Both the position numbers and the translations under genes were made by a program. A stretch of 64,000 nt of DNA from Furfurilactobacillus rossiae DSM 15814 (GTDB lineage: Bacteria > Bacillota > Bacilli > Lactobacillales > Lactobacillaceae). The notes beneath the pieces are model-generated. The model saw only the letters and a program-made list of their open reading frames with translations. It was not told where the DNA came from and made no database searches. Below, in pieces: positions 42,586 to 51,184 of the stretch. Each line of letters opens with the position of its first letter. Position 1 is the first letter of the stretch. The stretch lies in assembly GCF_000428925.1 (NCBI RefSeq), contig NZ_AUAW01000012.1, positions 1 to 64,000 on the forward strand, given 5' to 3'.

Positions 42586-43614
42586 ATGAAATTGATTACA
42601 ACTGAAGAACACATGAGCACAGCGTTTGCTAACAAAGAAATCACTGATTATTTAAAACAACAACCGAGTGATCCTAAGAAAATGGCTGAATTTGGTCAGT
42701 CCTTTGCTGAAGGTTTGAAGGCCTATGCTGTCGATCCGGCAGTGATGCAGGATGTTGATGACAAACGAATCCGTTATATGAATGAAAATGGCATTGATAT
42801 GCAGATTTTGTCTTACGGGGATTCAGTCACTAACCCGGATATTTTGCCAGGTGAGCAATCGATTCCGTTGACGCAGAAAATCAACGACGCGATTGCCGAA
42901 GCGGTCAAACGACACCCAGATCGATATCTGGGATTTGCGACGCTACCCGTTTCAGAGCCGGTCGCTGCTGCGAAGGAGTTAAAGCGTGCTGTAACGAAAC
43001 TTGGATTGAAGGGCGCACTTATTCTAGGTACTGCCCGTAATAACGAGTTTTTGGATGCGCCAAAGTTCATGCCAATTTTTGAAATGGCGGCAGAGCTTGA
43101 TGTGCCACTATATATGCACCCGTCATTACCATCCGAAACGATTCGTGACAATTACTATAGTGGCATGCAACCAATTGGTTTTAATGCCATTATGTCAACG
43201 CCTGGCTGGGGCTGGCACATGGAAGCAGGCCTACACGTTACCCGACTCATTTTGTCGGGGCTCTTTGATAAGTTGCCAAACTTAAAATTGATTTCCGGTC
43301 ACTGGGGCGAGTTTGTCCCATATTTTCTGGAACGGTTGGACGAAGCGACAACACCAGTTGCTGGTAATACCTTGAAGCATCCAGTTTCGTATTACTACAA
43401 GAAAAACGTGTATATTACGCCAAGTGGTATGTATACGTGGCCCCAAATGCAGTTAGTGCTGTCGGAAATGGGGGCTGACCACGTATTGTGGGCACAAGAT
43501 TACCCATATGTGAAAGGCAATGCTCAAGACTTCCTGTCCCAAACGCCAATTAGTGACCAAGACAAAGACAAGATTGCCCATGAAAACGTTGAAAAGTTAC
43601 TTCATTTGAGCTGA
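42586..43614 (+). CDS. Amidohydrolase-family decarboxylase (gamma-resorcylate/OH-benzoate decarboxylase-like)
   Basis: 342 residues of the amidohydrolase_2 family. Metal-site residues typical of non-oxidative decarboxylases are present: E-E-H at residues 7-9, His in YMHPSLP, His in SGHWGE and Asp in WAQDYPY. These enzymes use Zn or Mn to decarboxylate hydroxybenzoates or carboxymuconate semialdehydes. An aromatic acid substrate fits the padA and hydroaromatic genes nearby, but is not proven. GAGGTG precedes the ATG. Confidence 0.85.
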   Translation: MKLITTEEHMSTAFANKEITDYLKQQPSDPKKMAEFGQSFAEGLKAYAVDPAVMQDVDDKRIRYMNENGIDMQILSYGDSVTNPDILPGEQSIPLTQKINDAIAEAVKRHPDRYLGFATLPVSEPVAAAKELKRAVTKLGLKGALILGTARNNEFLDAPKFMPIFEMAAELDVPLYMHPSLPSETIRDNYYSGMQPIGFNAIMSTPGWGWHMEAGLHVTRLILSGLFDKLPNLKLISGHWGEFVPYFLERLDEATTPVAGNTLKHPVSYYYKKNVYITPSGMYTWPQMQLVLSEMGADHVLWAQDYPYVKGNAQDFLSQTPISDQDKDKIAHENVEKLLHLS

Positions 43615-43638
43615 TCTAAGTTTGAGGAGGTTAAATCA

Positions 43639-44490
43639 TTATTTTCCCCACAAGAACTGAATAATATACCGGTTAACTTCATCGTTATCATGCAACTTGC
43701 TATGTTGGGCATTCGATCCTTTGATCATGTGCTCGACATAGCTTTTTGGTTTGTTGCCTAATAAATATTTCAGTGATTGCGCCGAAACGTTGCTGACACT
43801 GCCATCAGAATTAGAGCCGTCACCGAGGTTGCCGTAGATGTTCATAACATCGACTTGATTCGTTGGATAATTATTACGGTGTTTCAGCATGTACCTGTAT
43901 GAACTGTTAAGATGCTGTGGCTTGCCATTTGCTAACAAATGATTGCGGTTAGCTTTGTCATCCATACCGAGGATGCCGTCAAAATGACCGGCCAGATCGA
44001 CCTGCTTTTGCAGTTGAGGGAGTGAACGTTGCTTGCCGTAGTTGACTTCGTAGTACATGAGAGCCAGATTGCCCATTGAGTGAGCGACAACATTGAATTT
44101 AGTGATGTGATATCTTTTCTGCAAGGTGGTCAGTACGTTTTTAACCCACCGTGCATCGTTGTTGTAATTTGATTCACGGTTGTTGGCAAACAGCACTTGG
44201 ACAAGTGGATTGACCTTGCCCGTTTGCCACTTACCACTGAGTGTCACGTGACCAGAACGGCTGACATGGGCGGTTAACACTTTTTGAGCGGCCCCAGCCT
44301 TTTGAGCGGCTGCGATAATATTGTTAGCAGACGAGGGGCCACCACCGTAACCGTGCAGGAAAATGGTCGGTGTTTGAGAATAGTTGTATTTGCTATGATT
44401 TTGCTTGATGGCTGCTTGCGTCTGAGTGGTGAGAATAAGCGTTAGGGCGATGACAAACGTACCGAGTAGTGCGAAAGCTCGTTTGAACAT
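43639..44490 (-). CDS. Secreted alpha/beta hydrolase (DUF915)
   Basis: 283 residues. The signal peptide ends about TQTQA-A. The hydrolase fold has HGYGGG (oxyanion region), nucleophile Ser in VAHSMGN and a late His in NAQHSKLHDN. DUF915 is frequent in lactobacilli as exported lipase/esterase-like proteins. The substrate is unknown; an ester-bound plant phenolic is possible but unsupported. GGAGGATT precedes the ATG. Confidence 0.88.
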   Translation of the reverse strand: MFKRAFALLGTFVIALTLILTTQTQAAIKQNHSKYNYSQTPTIFLHGYGGGPSSANNIIAAAQKAGAAQKVLTAHVSRSGHVTLSGKWQTGKVNPLVQVLFANNRESNYNNDARWVKNVLTTLQKRYHITKFNVVAHSMGNLALMYYEVNYGKQRSLPQLQKQVDLAGHFDGILGMDDKANRNHLLANGKPQHLNSSYRYMLKHRNNYPTNQVDVMNIYGNLGDGSNSDGSVSNVSAQSLKYLLGNKPKSYVEHMIKGSNAQHSKLHDNDEVNRYIIQFLWGK

Positions 44491-44661
44491 AGTGTAAATC
44501 CTCCACTTGAACGATTTTTAGTATCGCTATTGTATGGTAACTATTTGAAATTCAGCAAACAAAGCTATTTGATTGTGGAAAATTCGTCTCTTAGTGCGCA
44601 ATTTGCAATTGACTTTGGCCATGGAAACACTGGTGATCGTAACCAACAGGAGGCGATGCAG

Positions 44662-45171
44662 ATGACAAGTGAGATTACGATCCGTCCCTTTGTGGATGCA
44701 GATGCCGAGAAAACAGCTGCCATGGTGAAAGATGTTTTACTGACGGTTAACGTCAAAGATTACGGCGAGTTGCTGATGTTAAAAACGGCTGCTGAACATG
44801 ATGCGGCACATCTTCGTGCGATGGCGCATTATGCTAACTTCTACGTTGCTGTGAACGATGTAAACGAAATCGTCGGTTGCGGCGGCATTAGCAATTATTG
44901 GGATGTGCCACAAGAGGCAATCATTTTAACGGTGTTTGTTGAGCGCCATCAGCAGCGTGCGGGAATCGGTCATGAAATGATGCGCCAGCTGATGAATGAT
45001 CCTGTATTTTTGCGATCCAAACGAATTGAAATCCCGGCTGCCATCAGTGCCGTACCATTTTACAAACAGTTTGGCTTTGACTATAAAGATGGCCGAATGG
45101 AACCAGATGATGAGGGAAATATCCGGCTGGAACTATCCAGGACGATAAAAGATGATCATAAGAAGGGTTAG
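44662..45171 (+). CDS. GNAT-family N-acetyltransferase
   Basis: 169 residues. Acetyl-CoA motif A region is TVFVERHQQRAGIGHEMM (Q/R-x-x-G-x-G/A) and motif B is AAISAVPFYKQFGF. Substrate unknown. I use ATG 44662, eight bases after AGGAGG (44648-44653); the ATG at 44656 is only two bases from it, and the longer frame to 44530 has no ribosome binding site. Confidence 0.88.
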   Translation: MTSEITIRPFVDADAEKTAAMVKDVLLTVNVKDYGELLMLKTAAEHDAAHLRAMAHYANFYVAVNDVNEIVGCGGISNYWDVPQEAIILTVFVERHQQRAGIGHEMMRQLMNDPVFLRSKRIEIPAAISAVPFYKQFGFDYKDGRMEPDDEGNIRLELSRTIKDDHKKG

Positions 45172-45178
45172 CTACCTC

Positions 45179-45230
45179 AAAAGCGTTACTTGCGTGCATT
45201 TTATCGCACCGTTCAAGTAACGCTTTTTTA
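45179..45230 (+). terminator. Terminator of the GNAT gene
   Basis: A perfect 14-bp stem (45179-45192 with 45214-45227) and seven T residues. Confidence 0.93.
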
Positions 45231-45266
45231 ATTTATAGACCATTCTTCATTAGGCTGGTTGATTAT

Positions 45267-45698
45267 TTAGTTATGCGCCAGCATGCTTTCAGCAAATGTT
45301 TTAACAGCCTGGATTTGATCAGGTTTTAAGGTGACGTCTTTCTTGGCACCAATCATGCCTTTGCCGCCCATCATTTGATGGAAATGGCCGATTACCGGAA
45401 TACCTTGTTTGTCAGCCAATTTGGTTAAGGACTTATCGGCCGGCGTTTCCGGGCCACCAGAAGTGGTGAAGATGGCGATGTGCTTAACCTTGGTAGCATC
45501 TAAAGATCCCACAAAGGCACTCAGTGTTTTATCTGGACGCAACATGTAAGTACCACCGCCAACAAAAAGGATATCAACTGGATCAGCAGGCAGCGGCGTG
45601 TCGATTTTTTCAGCCTGAACACCAGCCACTGCTGCAATTTGATTGGCAAATGCCTCTGTGTTGCCATTACGAGTTTGATAACGAACTGCAATTGTCAT
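45267..45698 (-). CDS. Flavodoxin-like protein
   Basis: 143 residues with a flavodoxin fold: FMN phosphate loop TRNGNTEAFA, then VGGGTYMLRPDKT and TTSGGPETPADKS. It is a small FMN electron carrier or quinone-reductase-like protein in the cytoplasm. Partner unknown; the flavin-rich hydroaromatic operon is 14 kb away. GGAGG precedes the ATG, and a cre-like site overlaps its promoter. Confidence 0.88.
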   Translation of the reverse strand: MTIAVRYQTRNGNTEAFANQIAAVAGVQAEKIDTPLPADPVDILFVGGGTYMLRPDKTLSAFVGSLDATKVKHIAIFTTSGGPETPADKSLTKLADKQGIPVIGHFHQMMGGKGMIGAKKDVTLKPDQIQAVKTFAESMLAHN

Positions 45699-45733
45699 AC
45701 TAAAACCTCCAAGTTCTAAGTAATCTTGGCTTT

Positions 45734-45762
45734 AGTATAGGTGCGGTAGAAAGCGTTTGCAA
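45734..45762 (-). promoter_or_regulatory. Flavodoxin promoter with embedded cre-like site
   Basis: The minus strand reads TTGCAA-N17-TATACT (-10 at 45734-45739). TGCAAACGCTTTCT (45748-45761) matches the cre consensus at 12 of 14 positions and covers the -35. Confidence 0.65.
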
Positions 45763-45827
45763 GAGTCTGGAGGTGGCAAACTTAGACCTCAATGGCATGG
45801 CGTTGACATTTAATTAATTGAGTCGTT

Positions 45828-47066
45828 TTACTGAATCAAATTTTTTAATACATAATTCAAATCGACATCTTCCGTCAGCATTTTCGGCGTCCACGGAATG
45901 TGAATATCTGGAGCATAGCCAATATTGTCGACACCTTTTCCCTGATCAATGGCAGTCGTTCGAGTCGTGGGGTACCAAAACTCAAACGTGGGAAATACTT
46001 CGGCCGCTTCGTTAGCATAGTCGATAACGCCTGCTGAGTTGCGGCCAATAATTGTGACTTTAGGGGATGCGCAGGTAATATGAATGAAATTATCACCGGA
46101 GCTACCGCACTTGCGGTCACAGAGGACATAAACGTGAGTTGGTTTAGCATGTCCAGAAATAACTGTGTCCTCATCATCAAAACTATCTGAGAAGTGGGCT
46201 AGCCCAGCATGCTCGTGCCTTTTAAGGTCATTCAAAATGGTATTCAAATAGGTTTGCGTACTCTGGTCATCTTCGCTGGCAAACTCGTTAAAGATTCGAC
46301 GCCGATTGCGTAAATTTGTTGGCGTATAGTTGGTTTCTTGGACAATATCTGGGTCGATATTATTAAAGATAGTGTTTAACGTTGTTGAATTGGGAAACAG
46401 CCAGTTCAACAAGGGATAGTAAACGTTATCTGAGCCACCACCGTTTATACGCACATCAATAATTAAATTGTCTAGTTGAGACAGTTTTTCGGCATATTCC
46501 TCTAATAGATGATTCATTGGAATCGCGCTGGCAAAGTCTTCTAATGTCATGAGACCAGTTGTTGAAGAAAGCTGTTCATAGTCATGCCGAATTTGTGGAT
46601 CGTCCCGCTTGCTAAGCTTGATGGGCAGAGTTCTTCCGTTGGCTAACGTCACGGCGTGTGCTTTACGTAAAAGTGGCGACCATTCTTGGTGTTCAATATC
46701 TGCGGCCAGTCTCGTTTTATAGAGCTGTGCCATTGCTTCGATTGAATGATCATCAATGGCGACGATTTGCGAGCCTACTGGTATTTTCTTATCGTAGGTT
46801 TTAGTTACGTACAATGTGTTTTGATACCGTTGGGTAAAAAATGGCATCCGTAGTTCCGTGTGATTTGGACGGTACAGAAAACAATGTTGGTCCTTAAAAT
46901 CAGCGAGGTAATCCTCGATGATGTCGCTCAATTGATCAGTGTTAAGTGAAGTAGTCACTTGTTGTCGAAAAGCGTCCGGATGGTCCCACGTTGCCTTGTC
47001 TTTAAAACCGGCGTAGTCGTGATGCATGACGTGAACAATACGGTCAAAAATTTCTAAGTTAGTCAT
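45828..47066 (-). CDS. S41-family (C-terminal processing protease-like) peptidase
   Basis: 412 residues. It has an N-terminal helical part, a PDZ-like middle (VGSQIVAIDDHSIEAMAQL) and a C-terminal S41 domain with INGGGSDN and the nucleophile region CGSSGDNFIHI followed by GRNSAGVIDY. There is no signal peptide, so it is a cytoplasmic or intracellular S41 member. It diverges from an Rgg-type regulator with an 85-bp gap; Rgg partners are often peptide systems, so processing of a peptide is possible. Confidence 0.83.
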   Translation of the reverse strand: MTNLEIFDRIVHVMHHDYAGFKDKATWDHPDAFRQQVTTSLNTDQLSDIIEDYLADFKDQHCFLYRPNHTELRMPFFTQRYQNTLYVTKTYDKKIPVGSQIVAIDDHSIEAMAQLYKTRLAADIEHQEWSPLLRKAHAVTLANGRTLPIKLSKRDDPQIRHDYEQLSSTTGLMTLEDFASAIPMNHLLEEYAEKLSQLDNLIIDVRINGGGSDNVYYPLLNWLFPNSTTLNTIFNNIDPDIVQETNYTPTNLRNRRRIFNEFASEDDQSTQTYLNTILNDLKRHEHAGLAHFSDSFDDEDTVISGHAKPTHVYVLCDRKCGSSGDNFIHITCASPKVTIIGRNSAGVIDYANEAAEVFPTFEFWYPTTRTTAIDQGKGVDNIGYAPDIHIPWTPKMLTEDVDLNYVLKNLIQ

Positions 47067-47151
47067 TTTAGTTACCTCCGTTTGAGATTAAAGCTAGTGT
47101 AGGCAAACGAAGGAACGTGATGTTCTGTCATACGTCTTGTATACTGGACAT

Positions 47152-48069
47152 ATGGAACAAACAATGTTTGGAATTACGTGTCGACAAATTCGGCGCAACA
47201 AAGGACTAACGCAAAAAGAAATTTACCTTGGTGTAATGTCGCGATCTTATTACGCGGCGTTTGAGCACGGTGATTACAGTATTTCTGCAGAAAAATTGAT
47301 TGCAGTAGTGGCTAATTTGCGAATGACAATGGCGGAATTTATGTTTATTTATCGTGGTTATCAAGCAAGCGAGCCAGATCAATTACATCATCACATTCAG
47401 GAACTGTACAATCATTGGCAACTTGATGAGCTGATGGCGATTTACGAGCAGTATCGTCACAGTGATGATCAATTGCAACGGTTCAACGCGATTTTGGCAT
47501 ATGCACTGGTGTACATCACCAGCAATCATTCGCTAAAAATGAGTACGACACCCATTGATGAGTTGTGGGCCTATTTCATGAATTTGAAGTCGTGGACGTT
47601 AACGGATGCCAAAACAGCGGACATTCTGTTGTCATTATTTCGCGTTAAGTCGCCACAACACGAACAGTATCTTTTCAGCAAGATTGTGAACACCTACCAT
47701 CGTTTTGAAGAGTTGTACGACCAGGAAAATAATCTGGCAAGTGGCCTGGCAAACGCCTATTTAGATTGGCTTCAAACGTTATTACTCGAACATCGATATT
47801 CACTGGCTCATGAAGTGGTTGATCAAATGTGGACAGAATCACTGTTTGATCAAAACATGGAGGCGACGGTATTACGAAGATTGGCGCGGATTTTAGTTGA
47901 TTTATATGATGACTATCCACAGGCCAAACGTGACGGGGATGAGTTGATAAACTGGTTAAGTAATTTACATTATGGTCAGACAAACACACTAACCGCAATA
48001 TTTGAGGTTCATAAACTGCGAGGCCAAACGCATTATGAACGGTATAAAATGCCGAAGCAGTCTCAGTAA
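47152..48069 (+). CDS. Rgg/GadR/MutR-family transcriptional regulator
   Basis: 305 residues. The N-terminal XRE-type helix-turn-helix (CRQIRRNKGLTQKEIYLGVMSRSYYAAFEHG) is followed by TPR-like helices typical of the Rgg C-terminal peptide-binding domain. Rgg proteins respond to short hydrophobic peptides or environmental stress. No small peptide gene was found beside it. Start ATG 47152 has no ribosome binding site; TATACT at 47140-47145 lies just upstream, so the mRNA may be leaderless. Confidence 0.85.
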   Translation: MEQTMFGITCRQIRRNKGLTQKEIYLGVMSRSYYAAFEHGDYSISAEKLIAVVANLRMTMAEFMFIYRGYQASEPDQLHHHIQELYNHWQLDELMAIYEQYRHSDDQLQRFNAILAYALVYITSNHSLKMSTTPIDELWAYFMNLKSWTLTDAKTADILLSLFRVKSPQHEQYLFSKIVNTYHRFEELYDQENNLASGLANAYLDWLQTLLLEHRYSLAHEVVDQMWTESLFDQNMEATVLRRLARILVDLYDDYPQAKRDGDELINWLSNLHYGQTNTLTAIFEVHKLRGQTHYERYKMPKQSQ

Positions 48070-48186
48070 ATCGTAGTTACATTCAGGTGCGTACTTTTCA
48101 TTCAGCGACAGACTGCTACACTAGAATCTGTGGCCGATTAATGTGGTCACCGTTTGAACATGTAATCGTCAGTGACTATGAGAAAT

Positions 48187-48214
48187 CTGACATTCGATGC
48201 CAGAGAATTATGAT
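48187..48214 (+). promoter_or_regulatory. Promoter of the aldo/keto reductase
   Basis: CTGACA (48187-48192), 16 bp, TATGAT (48209-48214), 40 bases upstream of the ATG with AGGGGGA before it. Confidence 0.65.
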
Positions 48215-48254
48215 AAAGTTGATGTGAAAAATAGCTTAGGGGGAGACACAAACT

Positions 48255-49235
48255 ATGCAATATCGTACGTTAGGTAAAACTGGCTTTAAAGTCAGCGAAG
48301 TTTCGTTAGGAACCTGGCAACTTGGCGGTAAATGGGGCGATCCGTTTAGCGAAAAAGATGCTTTGGACACGTTGGAAGCCGCTTATGACGCCGGCGTTAA
48401 CTTCTTTGACACCGCTGATATTTATCAGGATGGTGCCAGCGAAAAGGCCATCGGTAAGTTTTTGAAGGGCAAAGAAGACAAGGTTCACGTGTCGACAAAA
48501 ATTGGTCGCAAACTCGATCCGCATGTTGCTGAAGGATATACCAAAGAAAACATCGACAAGTTTGTGGATGAATGTTTGACGAACATGGGTGTCGATAGTT
48601 TGGACAACGTTCTGTTACATTGCCCACCAACTGCCGTTTACTACAATCCAGAAGTCTGGTTCGAACTGGATAACCTGAAAAAAGCAGGCAAGATCCAGAA
48701 CTACGGCGTGAGTGTTGAAAAGGTTGAAGAAGCCATTAAAGCACTGAGCTACAACATTTCAACTGTTGAAATCATCTTCAACATGTTCCGTTTGCGTCCA
48801 GCAGATTTATTCTTCAAACTGGCTAAGGAACAAAATGTCGGTATCTTGGCGCGTGTACCACTGGCTTCCGGCTTGTTATCTGGCAAGTACACGGCCGACA
48901 CTAAGTTTGGTAAGAACGACCACCGCTCATACAACCGTGACGGTTCCGCCTTTGATAAGGGTGAAACATTCTCCGGCGTGGACTACATGACTGGTGTGAA
49001 GGCTGCCGATGAATTGAAAGAACGGTTGGGTTCAGACAACTTGGCCCAAACGGCATTGCGGTGGATCTTGATGTTCGATGCTGTTTCCACGGTTATCCCT
49101 GGTGCATCTAATCCACAGCAAATTGACCGCAACGTGAGCGCCGCTGATGCTCCAGCATTGACGCACGACCAGATGCTCATCGTCAACGATGTTTACAACA
49201 AGTACATTAAGAATCCAGTTGAGTATTTGTGGTAA
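48255..49235 (+). CDS. Aldo/keto reductase
   Basis: 326 residues. The TIM-barrel family motif set is present: Asp and Tyr in FFDTADIYQDG, Lys in VSTKIG, His in VLLHCPP, and the NADP-binding C-terminal IPGASNPQQIDRN. It reduces aldehydes or ketones with NADPH. The substrate is unknown. It is transcribed alone, and its 3' untranslated region contains the structured RNA at 49245-49357. Confidence 0.9.
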   Translation: MQYRTLGKTGFKVSEVSLGTWQLGGKWGDPFSEKDALDTLEAAYDAGVNFFDTADIYQDGASEKAIGKFLKGKEDKVHVSTKIGRKLDPHVAEGYTKENIDKFVDECLTNMGVDSLDNVLLHCPPTAVYYNPEVWFELDNLKKAGKIQNYGVSVEKVEEAIKALSYNISTVEIIFNMFRLRPADLFFKLAKEQNVGILARVPLASGLLSGKYTADTKFGKNDHRSYNRDGSAFDKGETFSGVDYMTGVKAADELKERLGSDNLAQTALRWILMFDAVSTVIPGASNPQQIDRNVSAADAPALTHDQMLIVNDVYNKYIKNPVEYLW

Positions 49236-49244
49236 AAGAGGAGA

Positions 49245-49357
49245 GCGTGAACAGACCCGTTTTGGTCTCGAGCAATAAGAAGTAAGATGAATTATTCGGT
49301 GGTTTTCCGAATAGTTCGGCTTACAGCTTATGCACAGAGGCCAGGGTCTGTGAACGC
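49245..49357 (+). ncRNA. Rod-shaped structured RNA sharing the P2 hairpin of the repeated RNA
   Basis: A single long hairpin, starting ten bases after the aldo/keto reductase stop. The base stem pairs 49245-49258 with 49344-49357, interrupted only by tandem G.A/A.G mismatches. Then 49263-49269 pairs with 49337-49343 and 49272-49279 with 49327-49333. The apical stem (49282-49299 with 49307-49324) has a TGGTTTT loop; its tip ATTCGG-TGGTTTT-CCGAAT is identical to that of RNA copy 1. U.G wobbles in the stems would be A.C on the other strand, so the plus strand is the RNA. Function unknown. Confidence 0.68.
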
Positions 49358-49397
49358 GTTTGCATTGTAATAGTAAAATTGAGTTTGAAATAGCTAG

Positions 49398-49435
49398 AAA
49401 ACCTCACCAACTTCGAAAATTGGCGAGGTTTTCTT
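49398..49435 (+). terminator. Bidirectional terminator between aldo/keto reductase and SDR
   Basis: A 13-bp stem with one mismatch (49398-49410 with 49420-49432), A-rich before it and T-rich after it. Confidence 0.88.
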
Positions 49436-49440
49436 TATGT

Positions 49441-50331
49441 CTAAATTGTCTGTGAATCGTCTACGGATTGGTTCGTATTTGAATTGTCTGAAATTTGGTT
49501 CTTCATCAAGTTTTGCTCAGCAATTCGCATTGCGAACCGGATGCCGCGGTCGATAGTCTTGTACGAAAACTTGCGAACGGCGATGACGACGGCTCGATCA
49601 CCCCAAGATAACTGATAGCGTGTTTTTGGATTAACGGTCGTAGCCGCTTTGAACATCAGGTGGGCGATATCATCCGCTGTGGCGCTGAAGTTCATGCTGG
49701 CGTTAGCGTAAATTTCAACCATCTGACGGTAAGGAGACTCTTTTGGTGTTGCTTCCAACATATGATCTGCAGCAACCTGTTGCCAGTTTGTTTTCGTGCC
49801 ACCTGGTTCGATGATGATGACGTCAATGCCGAAGTCCTTAACTTCCAAACGAAGGGAGTCGCTCAAGGCCTCCAAAGCGTGTTTGGAAGCGTAGTACCAG
49901 CCACCAAGTGGTGAGTACATTTGGCCACCGATAGAAGAATTGTTCAAAATTTTGCCGGCATGTTGGGCACGCATTGTTGGTAAGACGAGTTGAATCAAAT
50001 CAGCGGCGCCGAAGACATTTACGTCGAATTGACGTTTGGCCTCAGCTTGGTCGACGTCTTCAACGGCGCCCATGGAACCATAACCGGCGTTGTTGATCAG
50101 CACGTCAATGCGGCCTTCGTTTTCCAATGCGGCATCGACAAACGCCTTGTTGGAGTCGTGGTCTGTAACATCCAATTTCATGGTGTGAATGCCTTGCTGT
50201 TCCAGCTCAGTCATCGGTTCCATGTGACGGGCGCCAGCGTAAACCGTGTAGCCAGCGTTATTGAATTGAATGGCAGCGGCCTTGCCCATGCCTGATGAAG
50301 CACCAGTAATTAAAGCAACAGATTTAGTCAT
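49441..50331 (-). CDS. Short-chain dehydrogenase/reductase
   Basis: 296 residues. Classical SDR motifs are present: TGASSGMG cofactor loop, NNAG, catalytic Ser in NNSSIGG and YYASK. A C-terminal Asn/Ser-rich tail is unusual but short. NAD(P)-dependent oxidoreduction; substrate unknown. Start at ATG 50331 with AAGGAG; the open frame extending to 50661 runs through the promoters and is not coding. It diverges from a TetR gene that probably represses it. Confidence 0.9.
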   Translation of the reverse strand: MTKSVALITGASSGMGKAAAIQFNNAGYTVYAGARHMEPMTELEQQGIHTMKLDVTDHDSNKAFVDAALENEGRIDVLINNAGYGSMGAVEDVDQAEAKRQFDVNVFGAADLIQLVLPTMRAQHAGKILNNSSIGGQMYSPLGGWYYASKHALEALSDSLRLEVKDFGIDVIIIEPGGTKTNWQQVAADHMLEATPKESPYRQMVEIYANASMNFSATADDIAHLMFKAATTVNPKTRYQLSWGDRAVVIAVRKFSYKTIDRGIRFAMRIAEQNLMKNQISDNSNTNQSVDDSQTI

Positions 50332-50396
50332 AATGAAGTTCTCCTTTTTGATGTTCAAACGAACAGCAGTGATGGTGTCAGCGTTAATTTCGTTTG

Positions 50397-50538
50397 AAGA
50401 ATGATTGTTCTTTTTAGATTTAAAATAAAAACTCATTTGCGATGAGCATGTGACCAATATAAAAGAATGAACGTTCTTTGTCAACAATAAAATCAAAATA
50501 AATAATAAATTGACAAGGAACGACCATTCTTTTATAAT
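50397..50538. promoter_or_regulatory. Divergent SDR/TetR promoters with three TetR operators
   Basis: Plus promoter: TTGACA (50510-50515), 17 bp, TATAAT (50533-50538), fully consensus. Minus promoter: TTGACA (50479-50484 complement), 17 bp, TATATT (50456-50461 complement). Both spacers are filled by a palindrome: AAAGAATGAACGTTCTTT (50462-50479) and AAGGAACGACCATTCTTT (50515-50532). A third, AAGAATGATTGTTCTT (50397-50412), lies in the SDR leader. The common pattern is AARGAAYG-N2-CRTTCTT. Confidence 0.88.
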
Positions 50539-50545
50539 GTAATGC

Positions 50546-51133
50546 ATGCGAACAAAGAATGAACAACGGCCACAGGAAATTATTGATGTCGTGGCGCACA
50601 TGGTGATTGAGGAAGGCATTTCCAGCATCGCCATGGGGAAGGTGGCCAAGCGCACCGGCATCTCACAATCGAATATTTATTTGTACTTTAAGAACAAGGA
50701 TGATTTACTCAAACAGGTATTCTTGGCGCAGAAAACCAAAATGAGCGATTATATGCGCAATCATTTCAGCGAACAGCCAGGGGCAATTGATAATATGAAG
50801 TTATATGCACGGATCGTTTATCAATTTGCCATTGAAAATCCTGTTGCGATGGATGTCATCACACAATACGAGAACTCCCCAATTTTTGCCCAAATCGATA
50901 TTTCAGCGGAAGAATCCAAGATGGACTTTGACCGGGTGACAGTGTTAGTCAAGCAAGGGATAGCTGATGGTATTGTGCGGGATACTGATCCATATGTACT
51001 GATGGCCATTGCGTTTGATACGCTGGTTCGTTACGCCAAGTCGGTTCGTGACAAGATTGTCGATCCGATTCAAGTTCCATTGGAAACAATTTTAGATATT
51101 CTGGAAGCGGCATGGTTGGCACCAAAAGAATAG
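50546..51133 (+). CDS. TetR-family regulator, probably leaderless
   Basis: 195 residues. The TetR_N helix-turn-helix (SSIAMGKVAKRTGISQSNIYLYFKNKDDLL) is followed by a C-terminal helical domain. The first codon lies 8 bases after a consensus TATAAT, so transcription should start at or within two bases of the ATG; there is no ribosome binding site. It is predicted to repress itself and the divergent SDR by occupying both promoter spacers. Confidence 0.88.
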   Translation: MRTKNEQRPQEIIDVVAHMVIEEGISSIAMGKVAKRTGISQSNIYLYFKNKDDLLKQVFLAQKTKMSDYMRNHFSEQPGAIDNMKLYARIVYQFAIENPVAMDVITQYENSPIFAQIDISAEESKMDFDRVTVLVKQGIADGIVRDTDPYVLMAIAFDTLVRYAKSVRDKIVDPIQVPLETILDILEAAWLAPKE

Positions 51134-51141
51134 GTAAACGA

Positions 51142-51177
51142 AAGGCAATCGTGGATTAATTCTACGATTGCCTTCTT
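51142..51177 (+). terminator. Bidirectional terminator between TetR and YczE-like genes
   Basis: An 11-bp perfect stem (51142-51152 with 51164-51174), T-rich on the right and A-rich on the left. Confidence 0.87.
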
Positions 51178-51184
51178 TTATAGC

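Noticed and set aside
50332-50661. N-terminal extension of the SDR protein
   Set aside because: It would run through both promoters and all operators; AAGGAG and MTKSVALITGASSG mark the true start at 50331.
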